Positions 1-9,000 of a stretch of 64,000 bases of DNA are shown in pieces. Numbering within the stretch: position 1 is the first letter of the stretch; each line of letters opens with the position of its first letter. The position numbers and the translations under genes are program-made. The stretch is from positions 124,001 to 188,000 of the forward strand of contig NZ_FOVW01000006.1 of the NCBI RefSeq assembly GCF_900115305.1, written 5' to 3'. Origin of the DNA: Algoriphagus ornithinivorans (lineage in GTDB: Bacteria; Bacteroidota; Bacteroidia; Cytophagales; Cyclobacteriaceae). Below the pieces are notes generated by a model. That model made no database searches, was not told the DNA's origin, and saw nothing but the letters and a program-made list of their open reading frames with translations.

Positions 1-481
1 TTAAAGTTCCGCCTTTGGAAACTCTACCAGTCAGGTTTCCTTCCATTTCTGAAATTCCTTCCACATTGACTTTTCGAAGAAAATTCCAGTCAGTTCCAAA
101 CTTAGAGTACTGATAAATCCCATTTCTCTCAGTATCTCTGTGATATACGAGTAAAGTCAGAAGATCCTCCAAACCCAAGGGAAAATCATAGCCAGGTGTA
201 CTGAGATCAGGTCTGTGAATAGCCTCTGACCATTCCCCTTTTTCATCTTTTTTACTCATCCATATATCACCGGAATCAGTAATTCCACCTTTATTGTCTG
301 GGTGAAATGCTCTGGTAAAGAGCAGCGTATTATTTCCAATCCAAACAGGATTTTGATCATCCTGGGGACTATTTGCTCCTGACAAACTTCGGATAGCTTG
401 AGCAGAAAGACCTGAGGAAAAAGAAAAAGCAAGCAATACTAGACTGCCTGCTTTCACATAAAATGACTTGAACTTATTCAT
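1..481 (-). CDS. Exported PD40/WD40-like beta-propeller protein (3' part missing)
   Basis: The minus-strand frame opens with ATG at 481 and is still open at base 1, so only the first 160 codons are seen. Residues 1-28 form a signal peptide (basic start, hydrophobic core, ending near SGLSAQ). The mature part has phrases such as NPVWIGNNTLLFTRAF and SGDIWMSKKDEKGEW, which fit TolB/PD40-type propeller blades as found in exported OmpA-like proteins of Bacteroidota. The start lies two bases after the stop of the deoxyhypusine synthase-like gene, so the two are probably cotranscribed. The propeller family is a moderate-confidence reading and the function is unknown. Confidence 0.6.
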   Translation of the reverse strand, partial: MNKFKSFYVKAGSLVLLAFSFSSGLSAQAIRSLSGANSPQDDQNPVWIGNNTLLFTRAFHPDNKGGITDSGDIWMSKKDEKGEWSEAIHRPDLSTPGYDFPLGLEDLLTLLVYHRDTERNGIYQYSKFGTDWNFLRKVNVEGISEMEGNLTGRVSKGGTL

Positions 482-483
482 AA

Positions 484-1455
484 TTATTGACCCAAAACGA
501 TGGCAAATACCAGCGGGGCCACAATTGTTGCATCAGATTCAATGATAAATTTCGGAGTTTCCAAACCAAGTTTACCCCAGGTAATCTTCTCATTGGGAAC
601 TGCTCCAGAGTATGATCCATAAGATGTAGTAGAATCAGAAATCTGGCAGAAATAACCCCAAAGAGGCACATTATCACGTTGCAAGTCCTGATGCAGCATC
701 GGAACCACGCAGATTGGGAAGTCTCCTGCAATTCCCCCGCCAATTTGGAAAAATCCGACTTTACTTTCTTCGGTAGCATTCTGGGTATACCATTCAGCTA
801 GGAACATCATATATTCTATACCGCTTCTTACAGTATGAACATTCTTTACATCTCCAGAGATCACATGACCTGCAAACATATTTCCCAAGGTTGAATCTTC
901 CCATCCTGGCACTATGATAGGCAGGTTCTTTTTGGCAGCTTCTAATAACCAGCTGTTCTTAGGATCAATTTGGAAAGAGTCATCCAACTTACCAGATAGC
1001 AATATTTTGTAGAAAAATTCATGAGGAAAATATGCTTCACCGGCCTGGTCGGCTTTCATCCACTCTTCCAAAATCACATTTTCAATCCTTCTCATGGCTT
1101 CCATCTCAGGAATACAAGTATCCGTAACCCTGTTCATGTGTCGCTCCAAAAGATCTTGCTCTTGTGCAGGAGATAATTCCCGGTAATTTGGGATTCTCTC
1201 GTAATAATCGTGAGCAACCAGATTAAAAACGTCCTCTTCCAGGTTGGCACCTGTACAGGTAATGATTTGGACTTTATCTTGACGGATCATTTCTGCCAAG
1301 GAAATACCCAATTCAGCGGTAGACATGGCTCCTGCTAGTGTGACCATCATCTTCCCTCCTTCTTCTAAATGAGTCTTATATCCTTCGGCCGCATCAATCA
1401 AGGCAGCTGCATTAAAATGTCTGTAGTGGTGCTTTAGAAATTCTGTGATTTTCAT
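484..1455 (-). CDS. Deoxyhypusine synthase-family protein (bacterial type)
   Basis: This 323-residue protein shows the deoxyhypusine synthase fold signatures: a nucleotide-binding segment ITCTGANLEED (65-75), a glycine-rich GGGIAGDF (239-246) and the motif ITWGKLG, whose Lys295 matches the lysine that forms the enzyme-imine intermediate. Eukaryotic enzymes modify eIF5A with the aminobutyl group of spermidine. Bacteria lack eIF5A, and some bacterial homologues make homospermidine or related polyamines. The histidine that follows the GGG motif in eukaryotic enzymes (KHH) is replaced here by GDF, so hypusine synthesis is unlikely and an NAD-dependent polyamine transfer is more plausible. Its stop is two bases from the start of the next gene. 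Confidence 0.8.
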   Translation of the reverse strand: MKITEFLKHHYRHFNAAALIDAAEGYKTHLEEGGKMMVTLAGAMSTAELGISLAEMIRQDKVQIITCTGANLEEDVFNLVAHDYYERIPNYRELSPAQEQDLLERHMNRVTDTCIPEMEAMRRIENVILEEWMKADQAGEAYFPHEFFYKILLSGKLDDSFQIDPKNSWLLEAAKKNLPIIVPGWEDSTLGNMFAGHVISGDVKNVHTVRSGIEYMMFLAEWYTQNATEESKVGFFQIGGGIAGDFPICVVPMLHQDLQRDNVPLWGYFCQISDSTTSYGSYSGAVPNEKITWGKLGLETPKFIIESDATIVAPLVFAIVLGQ

Positions 1456-1499
1456 TACTTGGATTTATCAATTAGGCGTCAAAAATACCTAAAATTAGG

Positions 1500-1530
1500 G
1501 TACAAAAAAACCCGACCTTAAGCCGGGTTT
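1500..1530 (-). terminator. Intrinsic terminator after the OmpH-like gene
   Basis: Stem AAACCCG (1508-1514) pairs with CGGGTTT (1524-1530). On the minus strand the hairpin is followed by a T run. It lies between the stop at 1553 and the next start at 1455. Confidence 0.8.
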
Positions 1531-1552
1531 CGATATATCTATTAGTAAATAC

Positions 1553-2152
1553 TTATTTGGCTGAATCAGCAGGCGTAGTATTGTACTCTTTATTCAGACC
1601 TTCAATCACGGCTTTGGTTACATCCAAAGCATCTTTTCCATACCATACTGCTCCACCTCTAGTGTAGCTCAAGATCAAATCAATATTGTTTTCCTCTGCA
1701 TAGCTCTTTAGATATTTCTGAACTTTGTCATAAACATCGCTATATAGATTAGATTCATCAGCAGAAAGCTCTTGCATCAGATTATCTCTGTAAGTCATCA
1801 AGTTTTGCTCTTTCTTTACCAACTCTTCCTGCTTTGCTCTTTGCTGGTTAGGAGTCATATTTCCACCGGTTTGCTGGAAATTAGCAACCTCCTGCTCAAA
1901 ACCTCTAGCTCTGCTTTGAAGATCTCCTTCAAACTTCTTTCCTTTTTCTGTGATTTCTTCGGATTTCTTTTTGAAGAACTCGTACTGATTGATCACACTG
2001 TCAGTATACACATATGCTATACTCAAATCAGAAATTGAAGCAGCCTCTCCTGAAGCTGTTGCAGTTGTGTTTTCTGTAGTTTTTGGTTGACAAGCGTAAA
2101 AAAGCACTGTTGCAAAACCAAGTACTCCTATGAATTTAAATCCTTTTTTCAC
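1553..2152 (-). CDS. OmpH/Skp-family periplasmic chaperone-like protein
   Basis: The OmpH/Skp family binds unfolded outer-membrane proteins in the periplasm. After an N-terminal export signal ending at FYAC (a weak lipobox, so it may be a lipoprotein), the protein begins its domain with LSIAYVYTDSVINQYEFFKK, followed by a long charged coiled coil rich in K, E and Q and the end segment NNIDLILSYTRGGAVWYG. This is the Skp pattern. GTG at 2152 is chosen as start (199 residues): the longer frame up to 2209 would put its first codons across a good promoter at 2181-2209. A terminator follows. Its client proteins are unknown. Confidence 0.8.
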   Translation of the reverse strand: MKKGFKFIGVLGFATVLFYACQPKTTENTTATASGEAASISDLSIAYVYTDSVINQYEFFKKKSEEITEKGKKFEGDLQSRARGFEQEVANFQQTGGNMTPNQQRAKQEELVKKEQNLMTYRDNLMQELSADESNLYSDVYDKVQKYLKSYAEENNIDLILSYTRGGAVWYGKDALDVTKAVIEGLNKEYNTTPADSAK

Positions 2153-2180
2153 TTTGTATATTTTATTGTTGACAAGGGCG

Positions 2181-2209
2181 CAAATATAAAGAAAGTATTG
2201 ATTTTCCAA
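2181..2209 (-). promoter_or_regulatory. Bacteroidota-type promoter of the OmpH-like gene
   Basis: On the minus strand TTG (2209-2207) is followed after 18 bases by TATATTTG (2188-2181), a full match to TAnnTTTG. It lies about 30 bases before the GTG at 2152 and rules out the longer reading frame. Confidence 0.75.
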
Positions 2210-2246
2210 GGTCTGACCTTTTTGAAAAAGCTTTTTTTAGGAGTAT

Positions 2247-3149
2247 TTAAAAAAATATATCCTGAGCCAGCCTGTAAACCTGAGCATGCGCCTCAATGAT
2301 ATGGCTAATTTTTTCACTATAACCCCCTCCCATCGAACACATAATTGGAAGCTTCAACTCTTTTGCAAGGTTCAGCACTTTTTTGTCACGCATTTTAACA
2401 CCTTCTATACTCATGCCTAGACGTCCAAGTTTGTCAGTTTCCAACACATCGACACCACATTGATACATGATGAAATCAGGATGAAACTTCTTCAGAATGT
2501 TTTCTAAGGCGAGATCTAGCTGAGTTAAATATTCCTCATCTCCAGTTCCATCAGGCAGTTCAATATCCAGGTCAGATTTTTCTTTTCGATGTGGATAGTT
2601 TTTGGCTCCATGCATGCTGAATGTGAATACGGATGGATCATCATTGAAAATTTGAGCAGTACCATTTCCCTGATGCACGTCTAAATCTATGACTAGAATA
2701 TTTTTGGCAAGTCCTTCATTCTGAAGATATCTATTCGCCAAAGCTATATCATTTAACAAGCAAAAACCTTCCCCTCTATCCGTAAACGCATGATGCGTAC
2801 CTCCGGCAATATTTAGGGAAATGCCGAATTCAAGTGCAAACAAAGCAGCTCTAACCGATCCACCAGCAATGATGGTTTCCCTATCCACCAATTCTTTGCT
2901 CAAAGGAAAACCAGTAGCTCGTTCTTCAGACCTACTTAAGGCTAAATTTTTGAGTTTTTCCCAATATTGAGCATCATGAACTTGTATAATAAGACTTTCT
3001 TCTATTGCATCAGGAGCAAAGAAATTTCTTTCAGAAACTGTGCCCTCATACATCAGTTGCTGAGGCAAAAGCTCATATTTTTCCATTGGAAATCTATGTC
3101 CCGGAGGCAAAGGATGAGCATATTCGGAAGACCAGGCAATTTTAAGCAT
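2247..3149 (-). CDS. Histone deacetylase-family amidohydrolase
   Basis: This 300-residue zinc hydrolase carries the class I/II/IV histone deacetylase pattern: GGTHHAF with His119-His120, the metal-binding pair in IDLDVHQGNG (Asp157, His159), a further Asp234 in CGVDVLETD, and GGGY with Tyr277. Family members remove acetyl groups from lysine side chains or from small acetylated amines such as acetoin or acetylpolyamines, so the bacterial substrate cannot be told from sequence. The length is typical of short bacterial forms. The ATG directly follows the T run of a terminator for the upstream gene at 3205, leaving no leader of its own. Confidence 0.88.
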   Translation of the reverse strand: MLKIAWSSEYAHPLPPGHRFPMEKYELLPQQLMYEGTVSERNFFAPDAIEESLIIQVHDAQYWEKLKNLALSRSEERATGFPLSKELVDRETIIAGGSVRAALFALEFGISLNIAGGTHHAFTDRGEGFCLLNDIALANRYLQNEGLAKNILVIDLDVHQGNGTAQIFNDDPSVFTFSMHGAKNYPHRKEKSDLDIELPDGTGDEEYLTQLDLALENILKKFHPDFIMYQCGVDVLETDKLGRLGMSIEGVKMRDKKVLNLAKELKLPIMCSMGGGYSEKISHIIEAHAQVYRLAQDIFF

Positions 3150-3177
3150 AAAAAAAACGCTTGTATTTTAACAAGCG
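3150..3177 (-). terminator. Intrinsic terminator directly before the deacetylase start
   Basis: Stem CGCTTGT (3158-3164) pairs with ACAAGCG (3171-3177). On the minus strand it is followed by eight T (3157-3150), and the next three bases are the ATG at 3149. It ends transcripts of the gene at 3205-3762. Confidence 0.8.
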
Positions 3178-3204
3178 CTCCAATTTTTTGTTCCAAATTA
3201 AAAT

Positions 3205-3762
3205 TTAAACGTCTTCTTCTTCAGATTGAAAAGCATACATGGTTTCATCGAGTTGAATTGTATCATCATTAAATTCCTTAATGAATTTAGCTATTACTTT
3301 CTCATCAATATATTCCACATTCAAAGCTGCATCTAAACCAATTCCATAATCGTGATTTGTATCGATGTCTATGAATTCTTGAACTTTCACAGACTCCTCT
3401 TCTTCGATTTCCATGATCATCTCAGTGATAAACCAACCGATTTCCTCTTCTTCACTAGACAATGGCATAAGATTACCATTTTCATCTTCTTCGTATCTAA
3501 TTCCACTGAAATTCGGGAATTTCTTAGCCGCTTCATGTTCTGCAAGCTCATAAACCTCACTCGCATGGTGTAGTCTCAACGTATATAAAGCAGCATCGTA
3601 TATAACTTCTTTACCTTCAAACATTCCAATGAAGTAAAAATTTACAAATTCATCAGAGTTTTCCTCCTCAGGAATTAATTGAAATGATTTGCCAGAGGCT
3701 TTCAATTCCTGCTTGAGTTTGGAAATTTCTTTTGGATCAAAGCCAGGATTCATAGTTGACAT
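3205..3762 (-). CDS. Conserved acidic protein of unknown function
   Basis: The 185-residue protein is very acidic, with clusters such as SSEEEEIG and EIEEEES and a C-terminal SEEEDV. It has no signal peptide or membrane segment, so it should be cytoplasmic. A mixed alpha/beta core is suggested by FVNFYFIGMFEGKEVIYDAA. I do not recognise the family. ATG at 3762 is the first in frame, and coding character is supported by an own terminator (3150-3177) and a clean open frame. It is monocistronic as far as can be seen, with the divergent AlbA-type gene 87 bases upstream. Confidence 0.65.
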   Translation of the reverse strand: MSTMNPGFDPKEISKLKQELKASGKSFQLIPEEENSDEFVNFYFIGMFEGKEVIYDAALYTLRLHHASEVYELAEHEAAKKFPNFSGIRYEEDENGNLMPLSSEEEEIGWFITEMIMEIEEEESVKVQEFIDIDTNHDYGIGLDAALNVEYIDEKVIAKFIKEFNDDTIQLDETMYAFQSEEEDV

Positions 3763-3849
3763 AGATTAAAAATTATTAGTCTTAAGTTTCAGTTGGGAAA
3801 GATAATCTTCAAGTTGAATATAGCAAGTAATATACGTCACAAATTGTAA

Positions 3850-4290
3850 ATGAATAAACATAATATAGAAAAGTTTGATGAAGAATTCATCAAAAAGGTT
3901 TTAAAATCAGAAGAAGGTATCTCATTGGATTTCAAGCAGAAAGTGAGTTCCAAGGAGAAAATAGCCCGCACAATCTCTGCATTGGCCAATACAAAAGGGG
4001 GTGTCATTGTAGTAGGTATTTCGGATCAAAAAAAAATAACTGGCATAGACCCAAATGAGGAAATGTATATGATTCAGGATGCCAATGATAAATTCTGCAT
4101 TCCTTCGGCAAACATAGACTTTGAGACTATCAAATGGATTGACGAAGCACCTGCTTACAATGAACCTTCTGAAAAATTCATACTAAAGGCGATGATTCAT
4201 CATTCCAAACAGGAGATAAAAAGCCCAGATAAAAACGGAGTTTTGAAAGTTTATCGAAGGGTTAACGATCAAAGTACCTCAACGATCTAA
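3850..4290 (+). CDS. Stand-alone AlbA_2 (Schlafen-type) domain protein
   Basis: The 146-residue protein consists of a single AlbA_2 domain: an N-terminal LKSEEGISLDFKQKVSS segment (glutamate replaced by LDFKQK in the usual xxEFK pattern), the helix IARTISALANTKGG and the strand-turn VIVVGISDQKKITGID. Such domains occur at the N terminus of Schlafen-like regulators and ATP-binding proteins and are thought to bind nucleic acids or nucleotides. No ATPase or winged-helix part follows, so this is a short single-domain form. Its last 12 bases overlap the convergent holin-family gene. Function is unknown. Confidence 0.75.
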   Translation: MNKHNIEKFDEEFIKKVLKSEEGISLDFKQKVSSKEKIARTISALANTKGGVIVVGISDQKKITGIDPNEEMYMIQDANDKFCIPSANIDFETIKWIDEAPAYNEPSEKFILKAMIHHSKQEIKSPDKNGVLKVYRRVNDQSTSTI

Positions 4291-4644
4291 ATTCAAATTA
4301 TTTCCAAACAGCGAGTTGATCAAGCTCAAGACTATAGCAAATAATAAAGCCCACCAAAAGCCGTTTACTTCAAAACCAGGAATAATCGCATCTGCTAATA
4401 ATATTACTAAAGCATTAATCACCAAGAGGAACAAACCAAAGGTGATGATGGTTAAAGGTAGAGTAAGTAAGATCATCAAGGGCTTAACAGTCAGATTGAT
4501 TAAAATCAATAGAGCAGCGAGCAAAAAGCCAGTAATCCATCCATCAATGGAAATTCCCGGAAGAAAAAAAGCTGCAATTAATACTGAAATGCCACCTAAA
4601 AGGATTTTGACAAGAATCGAAGTTGCTTGTGATTGCTGAGACAT
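4279..4644 (-). CDS. Phage holin superfamily IV-type membrane protein
   Basis: The 121-residue protein is almost entirely hydrophobic with four predicted membrane helices, starting near ILLGGISVLIAAFF, ITGFLLAALLILINL, PLTIITFGLFLLVINAL and FWWALLFAIVLSLIN. The segment LINLTVKPLMILLTLPLTI matches the mycobacterial four-TM holin family, common in bacteria without any phage nearby, where it is an inner-membrane protein of unknown role. There are no phage genes around it, so lysis activity is unlikely. Its 3' end overlaps the AlbA_2 gene by 12 bases. Confidence 0.85.
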   Translation of the reverse strand: MSQQSQATSILVKILLGGISVLIAAFFLPGISIDGWITGFLLAALLILINLTVKPLMILLTLPLTIITFGLFLLVINALVILLADAIIPGFEVNGFWWALLFAIVLSLINSLFGNNLNLDR

Positions 4645-4747
4645 AATGAAAAGTTGTTTTCACCAAATTAAGCAAAAATTGATTTAAATCATGAAAATTA
4701 GATCGAGGTTGATCTCCTAGAAGCTTTACTATTGGGCTACTGCCTCT

Positions 4748-4755
4748 TATATTTG
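4748..4755 (+). promoter_or_regulatory. -7 promoter element of the desaturase gene
   Basis: TATATTTG fully matches TAnnTTTG and lies 26 bases before the GTG start at 4781. No well-spaced TTG is seen upstream. Confidence 0.5.
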
Positions 4756-4780
4756 TACAAATTCAATAAACCAATAACGA

Positions 4781-5530
4781 GTGATTATCATTATCTTCTT
4801 TCTTCTGCACTGGTACTTTTCATTATTCTGCCAGAGCTTCTTTCTGCACCGCTATGCAGCTCATCAAATGTTTGTCATGAATAAATACTGGGAGAGATTT
4901 TTCTATCTCTTCACCTGGATATGGCAAGGCAGTTCGTATTTATCCCCTAGAGCATACGCTATCCTTCACAGAATGCATCACGCGTATAGCGATACTCCGA
5001 AAGACCCTCATTCCCCACATCATACAGAGAACCTTTTCACCATGATGTGGAAAACAAAAAACATTTACAATGATTACTTCAGCTTTAAACTGAAGCCTGA
5101 GGAGCGTTTTTCTAAAGATATTCCTGATTGGAACAGATTTGACAAATTTGCAGACAGCATGGGAGTCCGAGTAGCTTGGGGGTTATTATATGTAGCAATC
5201 TACGTATTGGCAATTACTGTATTTGAATTACCCGGAACTCACTGGTGGATGTACTTCTTACTTCCAATCCATTTCTTAATGGGACCTGTTCATGGTGCTA
5301 TCGTCAACTGGAGTGGCCACAAATACGGATATGCTAATTTTGATAACAATGATAAATCAAAAAATTCGTTATTGTTGGATGTTTTAATGCTCGGAGAGCT
5401 TTTCCAAAACAATCACCATAAGCTTCCAAACCGTCCGAACTTTGCAGTGAAATGGTACGAATTTGATCCGACCTACCCTATAGTGAAACTTTTACACGCA
5501 TCGGGTATAATTAAATTAAGAACAGCATAA
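4781..5530 (+). CDS. Membrane acyl-CoA/fatty acid desaturase
   Basis: Desaturases of this family insert a double bond into acyl chains at the membrane with a di-iron centre held by histidines. The boxes are visible: HRYAAH (23-28), HRMHHAYSD (63-71) and QNNHHKLPN near residue 212. Four hydrophobic stretches (1-22, 40-50, 131-150, 155-170) fit the membrane-spanning layout. At 249 residues it is shorter than the usual 300 or so because the N terminus begins just before the first box. A GTG at 4781 is the start, in agreement with the upstream -7 element. It is monocistronic, closed by a strong terminator. Confidence 0.88.
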   Translation: MIIIIFFLLHWYFSLFCQSFFLHRYAAHQMFVMNKYWERFFYLFTWIWQGSSYLSPRAYAILHRMHHAYSDTPKDPHSPHHTENLFTMMWKTKNIYNDYFSFKLKPEERFSKDIPDWNRFDKFADSMGVRVAWGLLYVAIYVLAITVFELPGTHWWMYFLLPIHFLMGPVHGAIVNWSGHKYGYANFDNNDKSKNSLLLDVLMLGELFQNNHHKLPNRPNFAVKWYEFDPTYPIVKLLHASGIIKLRTA

Positions 5531-5532
5531 TC

Positions 5533-5562
5533 AAAAAGGAGCAAAATTTGCTCCTTTTTTAT
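5533..5562 (+). terminator. Intrinsic terminator after the desaturase gene
   Basis: A near-perfect palindrome with stem AGGAGC (5537-5542) and GCTCCT (5550-5555) is followed by six T. Confidence 0.85.
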
Positions 5563-5683
5563 TTCCCTAGTTTTCAGATACTTGAGATTTTTTTTAACTA
5601 AATAGGCAAACTTATTTTTGTACTTTTCTTGGATTTTCGGAACTAAACCAATAATTTTCTAAGGAATTAAAACTTAACACCTT

Positions 5684-6013
5684 ATGAAACCATTAACCAG
5701 AGCAGAAGAGGAGATCATGCAGATCCTCTGGGACATCGAAAGAGGGTTTGTCAAAGACATCCTTGTACCGATGCCAGAACCAAAGCCAGCCTACAACACA
5801 GTTTCCACTATCGTTAGGATTCTTGAAAGAAAAGGCTTTGTGAGTCACAAGTCTTATGGCAAAAGCCATGAGTATTTCCCAATCGTATCTAAAGATGAGT
5901 ACAGGACATTCATCATCAAGAAAATGCTAGAGGGATATTTTGATAGTTCATTTGCAAAAATGACTCAGTTCTTCAAGAATGATGAGTCTTTAAACAATAA
6001 GAATTATCAATAA
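5684..6013 (+). CDS. BlaI/MecI/CopY-family winged-helix repressor
   Basis: The 109-residue protein opens with LTRAEEEIMQILWDIERGFV and continues with AYNTVSTIVRILERKGFVSH, the helix-turn-helix of BlaI/MecI repressors, and ends in a short dimerisation helix. In other bacteria such repressors are cut by a membrane-bound M56 peptidase (BlaR1/MecR1) encoded next to them. Here no such partner follows: the gene is closed by a terminator and faces a convergent protease gene. It is therefore an orphan regulator, and its target cannot be deduced. Confidence 0.85.
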   Translation: MKPLTRAEEEIMQILWDIERGFVKDILVPMPEPKPAYNTVSTIVRILERKGFVSHKSYGKSHEYFPIVSKDEYRTFIIKKMLEGYFDSSFAKMTQFFKNDESLNNKNYQ

Positions 6014-6048
6014 ACAGAAACGTATAATGGATAAGCATTAGATAAAAG

Positions 6049-6079
6049 AAAAAGCCGGGCAAATTGCCCGGCTTTTTTT
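6049..6079. terminator. Bidirectional terminator between convergent genes
   Basis: Stem AAAGCCGGGCAA (6051-6062) pairs with TTGCCCGGCTTT (6064-6075), with A and T runs on both sides. It serves the BlaI-type gene on plus and, partly too late, overlaps the stop codon of the protease gene on minus. Confidence 0.88.
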
Positions 6080-9000
6080 ATTTCACCTCTTTCAGAAGTT
6101 CTTCAATTGCCTTTTCCAGCTGCTGATCAATTCCCTGATCAATCTTACCTGGCATATTTTTCACTTCAAACTGTGGCTTTGTTTCATTATTCTCCAGCCA
6201 CTCTCCTGCTTTATTTTTGGCAGAAATAGGAACAGCTCCCCATCTCACTCCATTTGGTAAACCTTCCCAACCTGCAAAAGAGCAAGTACCTGGAGTAGGC
6301 ATACCCACAGTTTTACCAATATTCAAATCTGTATATCCACAAGCAAAACAATGTCCATCTGAATAATTGGCTTCATTGAACATCGCTAAAGTTGGTTTAG
6401 TCCACCTGGCAGTTGGCTCATAACCCACCACTTTATCAGCAGTGGCATAAGTCAGGAATTTTTCGCCTGTGAAGAACATGGCTAAATCAGCTACTAAGTC
6501 TCCACCACCGTTGAAACGAGTATCTACGATAACTGCTTCTGTGTCATGATATTTACCCATCATGTCCTCATATACATTTCGATAAGGACCATCACTCATT
6601 CCCGGAATATGCACATAACCCAATTTACCATCGCTTAATTTTGTAACCTCTTCCTGATTCTTTTTCACCCATCTCTTATAAAGAAGTCTGTTTTCTTCCC
6701 CCAAGGAAATTGGTTTTACAGTGATCTGCTGAACATTTCCACCAGTTGCATCAGTGAGCTCAAGCAAGGTAAACTTGTCCACTTTCCTGTTCAAAAGTTT
6801 AGCAAAATCCACTTCTGTACTGATTACTTCACCATCGATCTTTTGGATAATCATACCCTGCTTTACAGAGAATTCTGCTTTATCCAATGGGCCTCCGGAG
6901 ATCACTTCAGTTATTTTCAGCCCGTTTCCCTGATGCTTATAGTCCCAGAATATCCCCAAAGCAGCTGTTTGATCAGCCATTGGAATAGATCTGTTGTATC
7001 GTGCTCCAGCATGTGAAACATTCAATTCACCGATCATCTCAGAGAGCATTTCAGCAAACTCATAATTATTACCAATATGTGGCAGGTATTTTTGGTAATC
7101 TACTTTGGCTTTTTCCCAGTCTACACCATGCATATCCGGAGTATAAAAAATACCCTTTGTCCTCAACCAAACATGATCAAATAAATGGGCTAATTCAGCA
7201 TCTTTATCATAACTCATCTCGCCACTGATCTTTATACCCTCTTTCTTCATCGACTCTGTGTTGATTTTGGAAATACTTCCATCACTCAATAGATAAAGAT
7301 TTTTTTGATCCTTATCCCACATCAACCTACCATACCCGGCATTCAGAGCAAGCTCCTGCTTGGTTTCTTTAGTCCTTAAATTAGTGCTCCAGAGGTTTTG
7401 TCCTTTTTCAAAACTGGCCAAATAGAATAGTTTCTCCCCATCTTTACTGAGTACTGCATCTCCCAACATGGAAGAGTGAATGGTCAGTTTGGCCTTTCTT
7501 TCTTCCAATCCATCCCAGTCAAATTTTAGAGGAGCGATTTCTTTTTTCTCATCCTTTTTTTCCTCTTTGGAATCATCTTTCTTTTTGGACTTTTCAATTT
7601 CCTTCATCAAGTCAAATTCCTCTTTACTCAAGTTGAATTTGTCCCAAGCTGCTTTGTCAAAGAAGAGCATATACACATCTTCTTCACTTCTTCCGGATGT
7701 GGCATAGCTTCTTAGACCGTCTCTATTAGACATCCAAAGCATTTGTTTCCCCTCATTTACCCAGGTAGCTCTATCATCACTATAGCCACTTTGGGTGATC
7801 TTTTTCATGGGTTGCTTGCCAGTGATATCCAATAAAACCACTTCAGAGTTGACCATGGTAGGTCTGTAGGTAGCTAATAAATAGTTACTATCAGGACTCC
7901 ATACAAAATATTGATCTCCATCTCTCATATGAAAGAGCTGCTCAGGAGTCATTAAAGTAACTGCAACTTTGCTGGATAAATCGACAACTTTCAAGGTTCT
8001 ACGCCCTTCTACATAAGCGAGCTTTTTCCCATCAGGAGACAATTTTGGAAGATAGGCATCATCATTTACCTCTAGCAATAACTTCTCATTCAGCAAGGTT
8101 GAAGCAAAAAAGAAAGGTTCTTCTGCTCTTGCTTTAGTACTTTGGAAAATCTGCCATTTTCCATCTCTCTCACTGGCATACACTATAGATTTTCCGTCAG
8201 GAGCAAATTCCACAAATCTCTCTTGCTCTGGAGTATTGGTAATTCTTTTTGTGAGCGAACCATCGACAGATGTTACAAAAACTTCTCCCCTGGCTACGAA
8301 AGCTATTTCTTTTCCATCAGGAGAAATACTCATTTCGCTTACCCCACCATTGATAGAAATAAAGTTGTCAGGATTGGAAATAGCCTGAGTTTTAAGACTA
8401 ACAGCTACTTTTTTAGGATTTTCACCTTTTTTTAAGGTATACAGCTCTCCATCATATCCAAAACTCATCAATCCATTGTTGGAAATACTTAAGAAGCGAA
8501 CTGGAAAATTTGTCAAGCTAGTTAAGGCAGTAGTCTGAGAGGGATTATCTAAAGCCATGGAATACACATTGAAACTTCCATTTTGCTCGCTTAGATAATA
8601 CAACTCTTTTTCATCGGGTGAAAAAACCGGGTTTCTGTCTTCCCCATAGAATGTGGTGAGCATCTGATGCGAATTAGAGCTTGCATCATAAATCCAAAGA
8701 TCCCTAGCTATTCCAGACTCATGATGTTTTCTCCATTCATTCTCCCCTCCTTTTTTGTCATGATAGACTATTTTGGATCCATCTTTACTGGTCTTTACAT
8801 ATTCTGCTGGAATAGTCCAAACTTGGTCTACTCTCCCACCAGTTACCGGCACTTTATATAATTCAGGCTGAGATCCAGTAGGATATTGTCTATGAGAAGC
8901 AATATCCATTCGGGTTGCTCCAAATAGGACAAACTTTCCATCTGCTGAAAAATCAAAAGGTTGCTCATCATTGGAATGATATGTCAACCTTGTTGCCGGG

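Noticed and set aside
4279..4644. Holin-family gene as sign of a prophage
   Set aside because: No other phage genes are near and this holin superfamily IV is a common chromosomal membrane protein.
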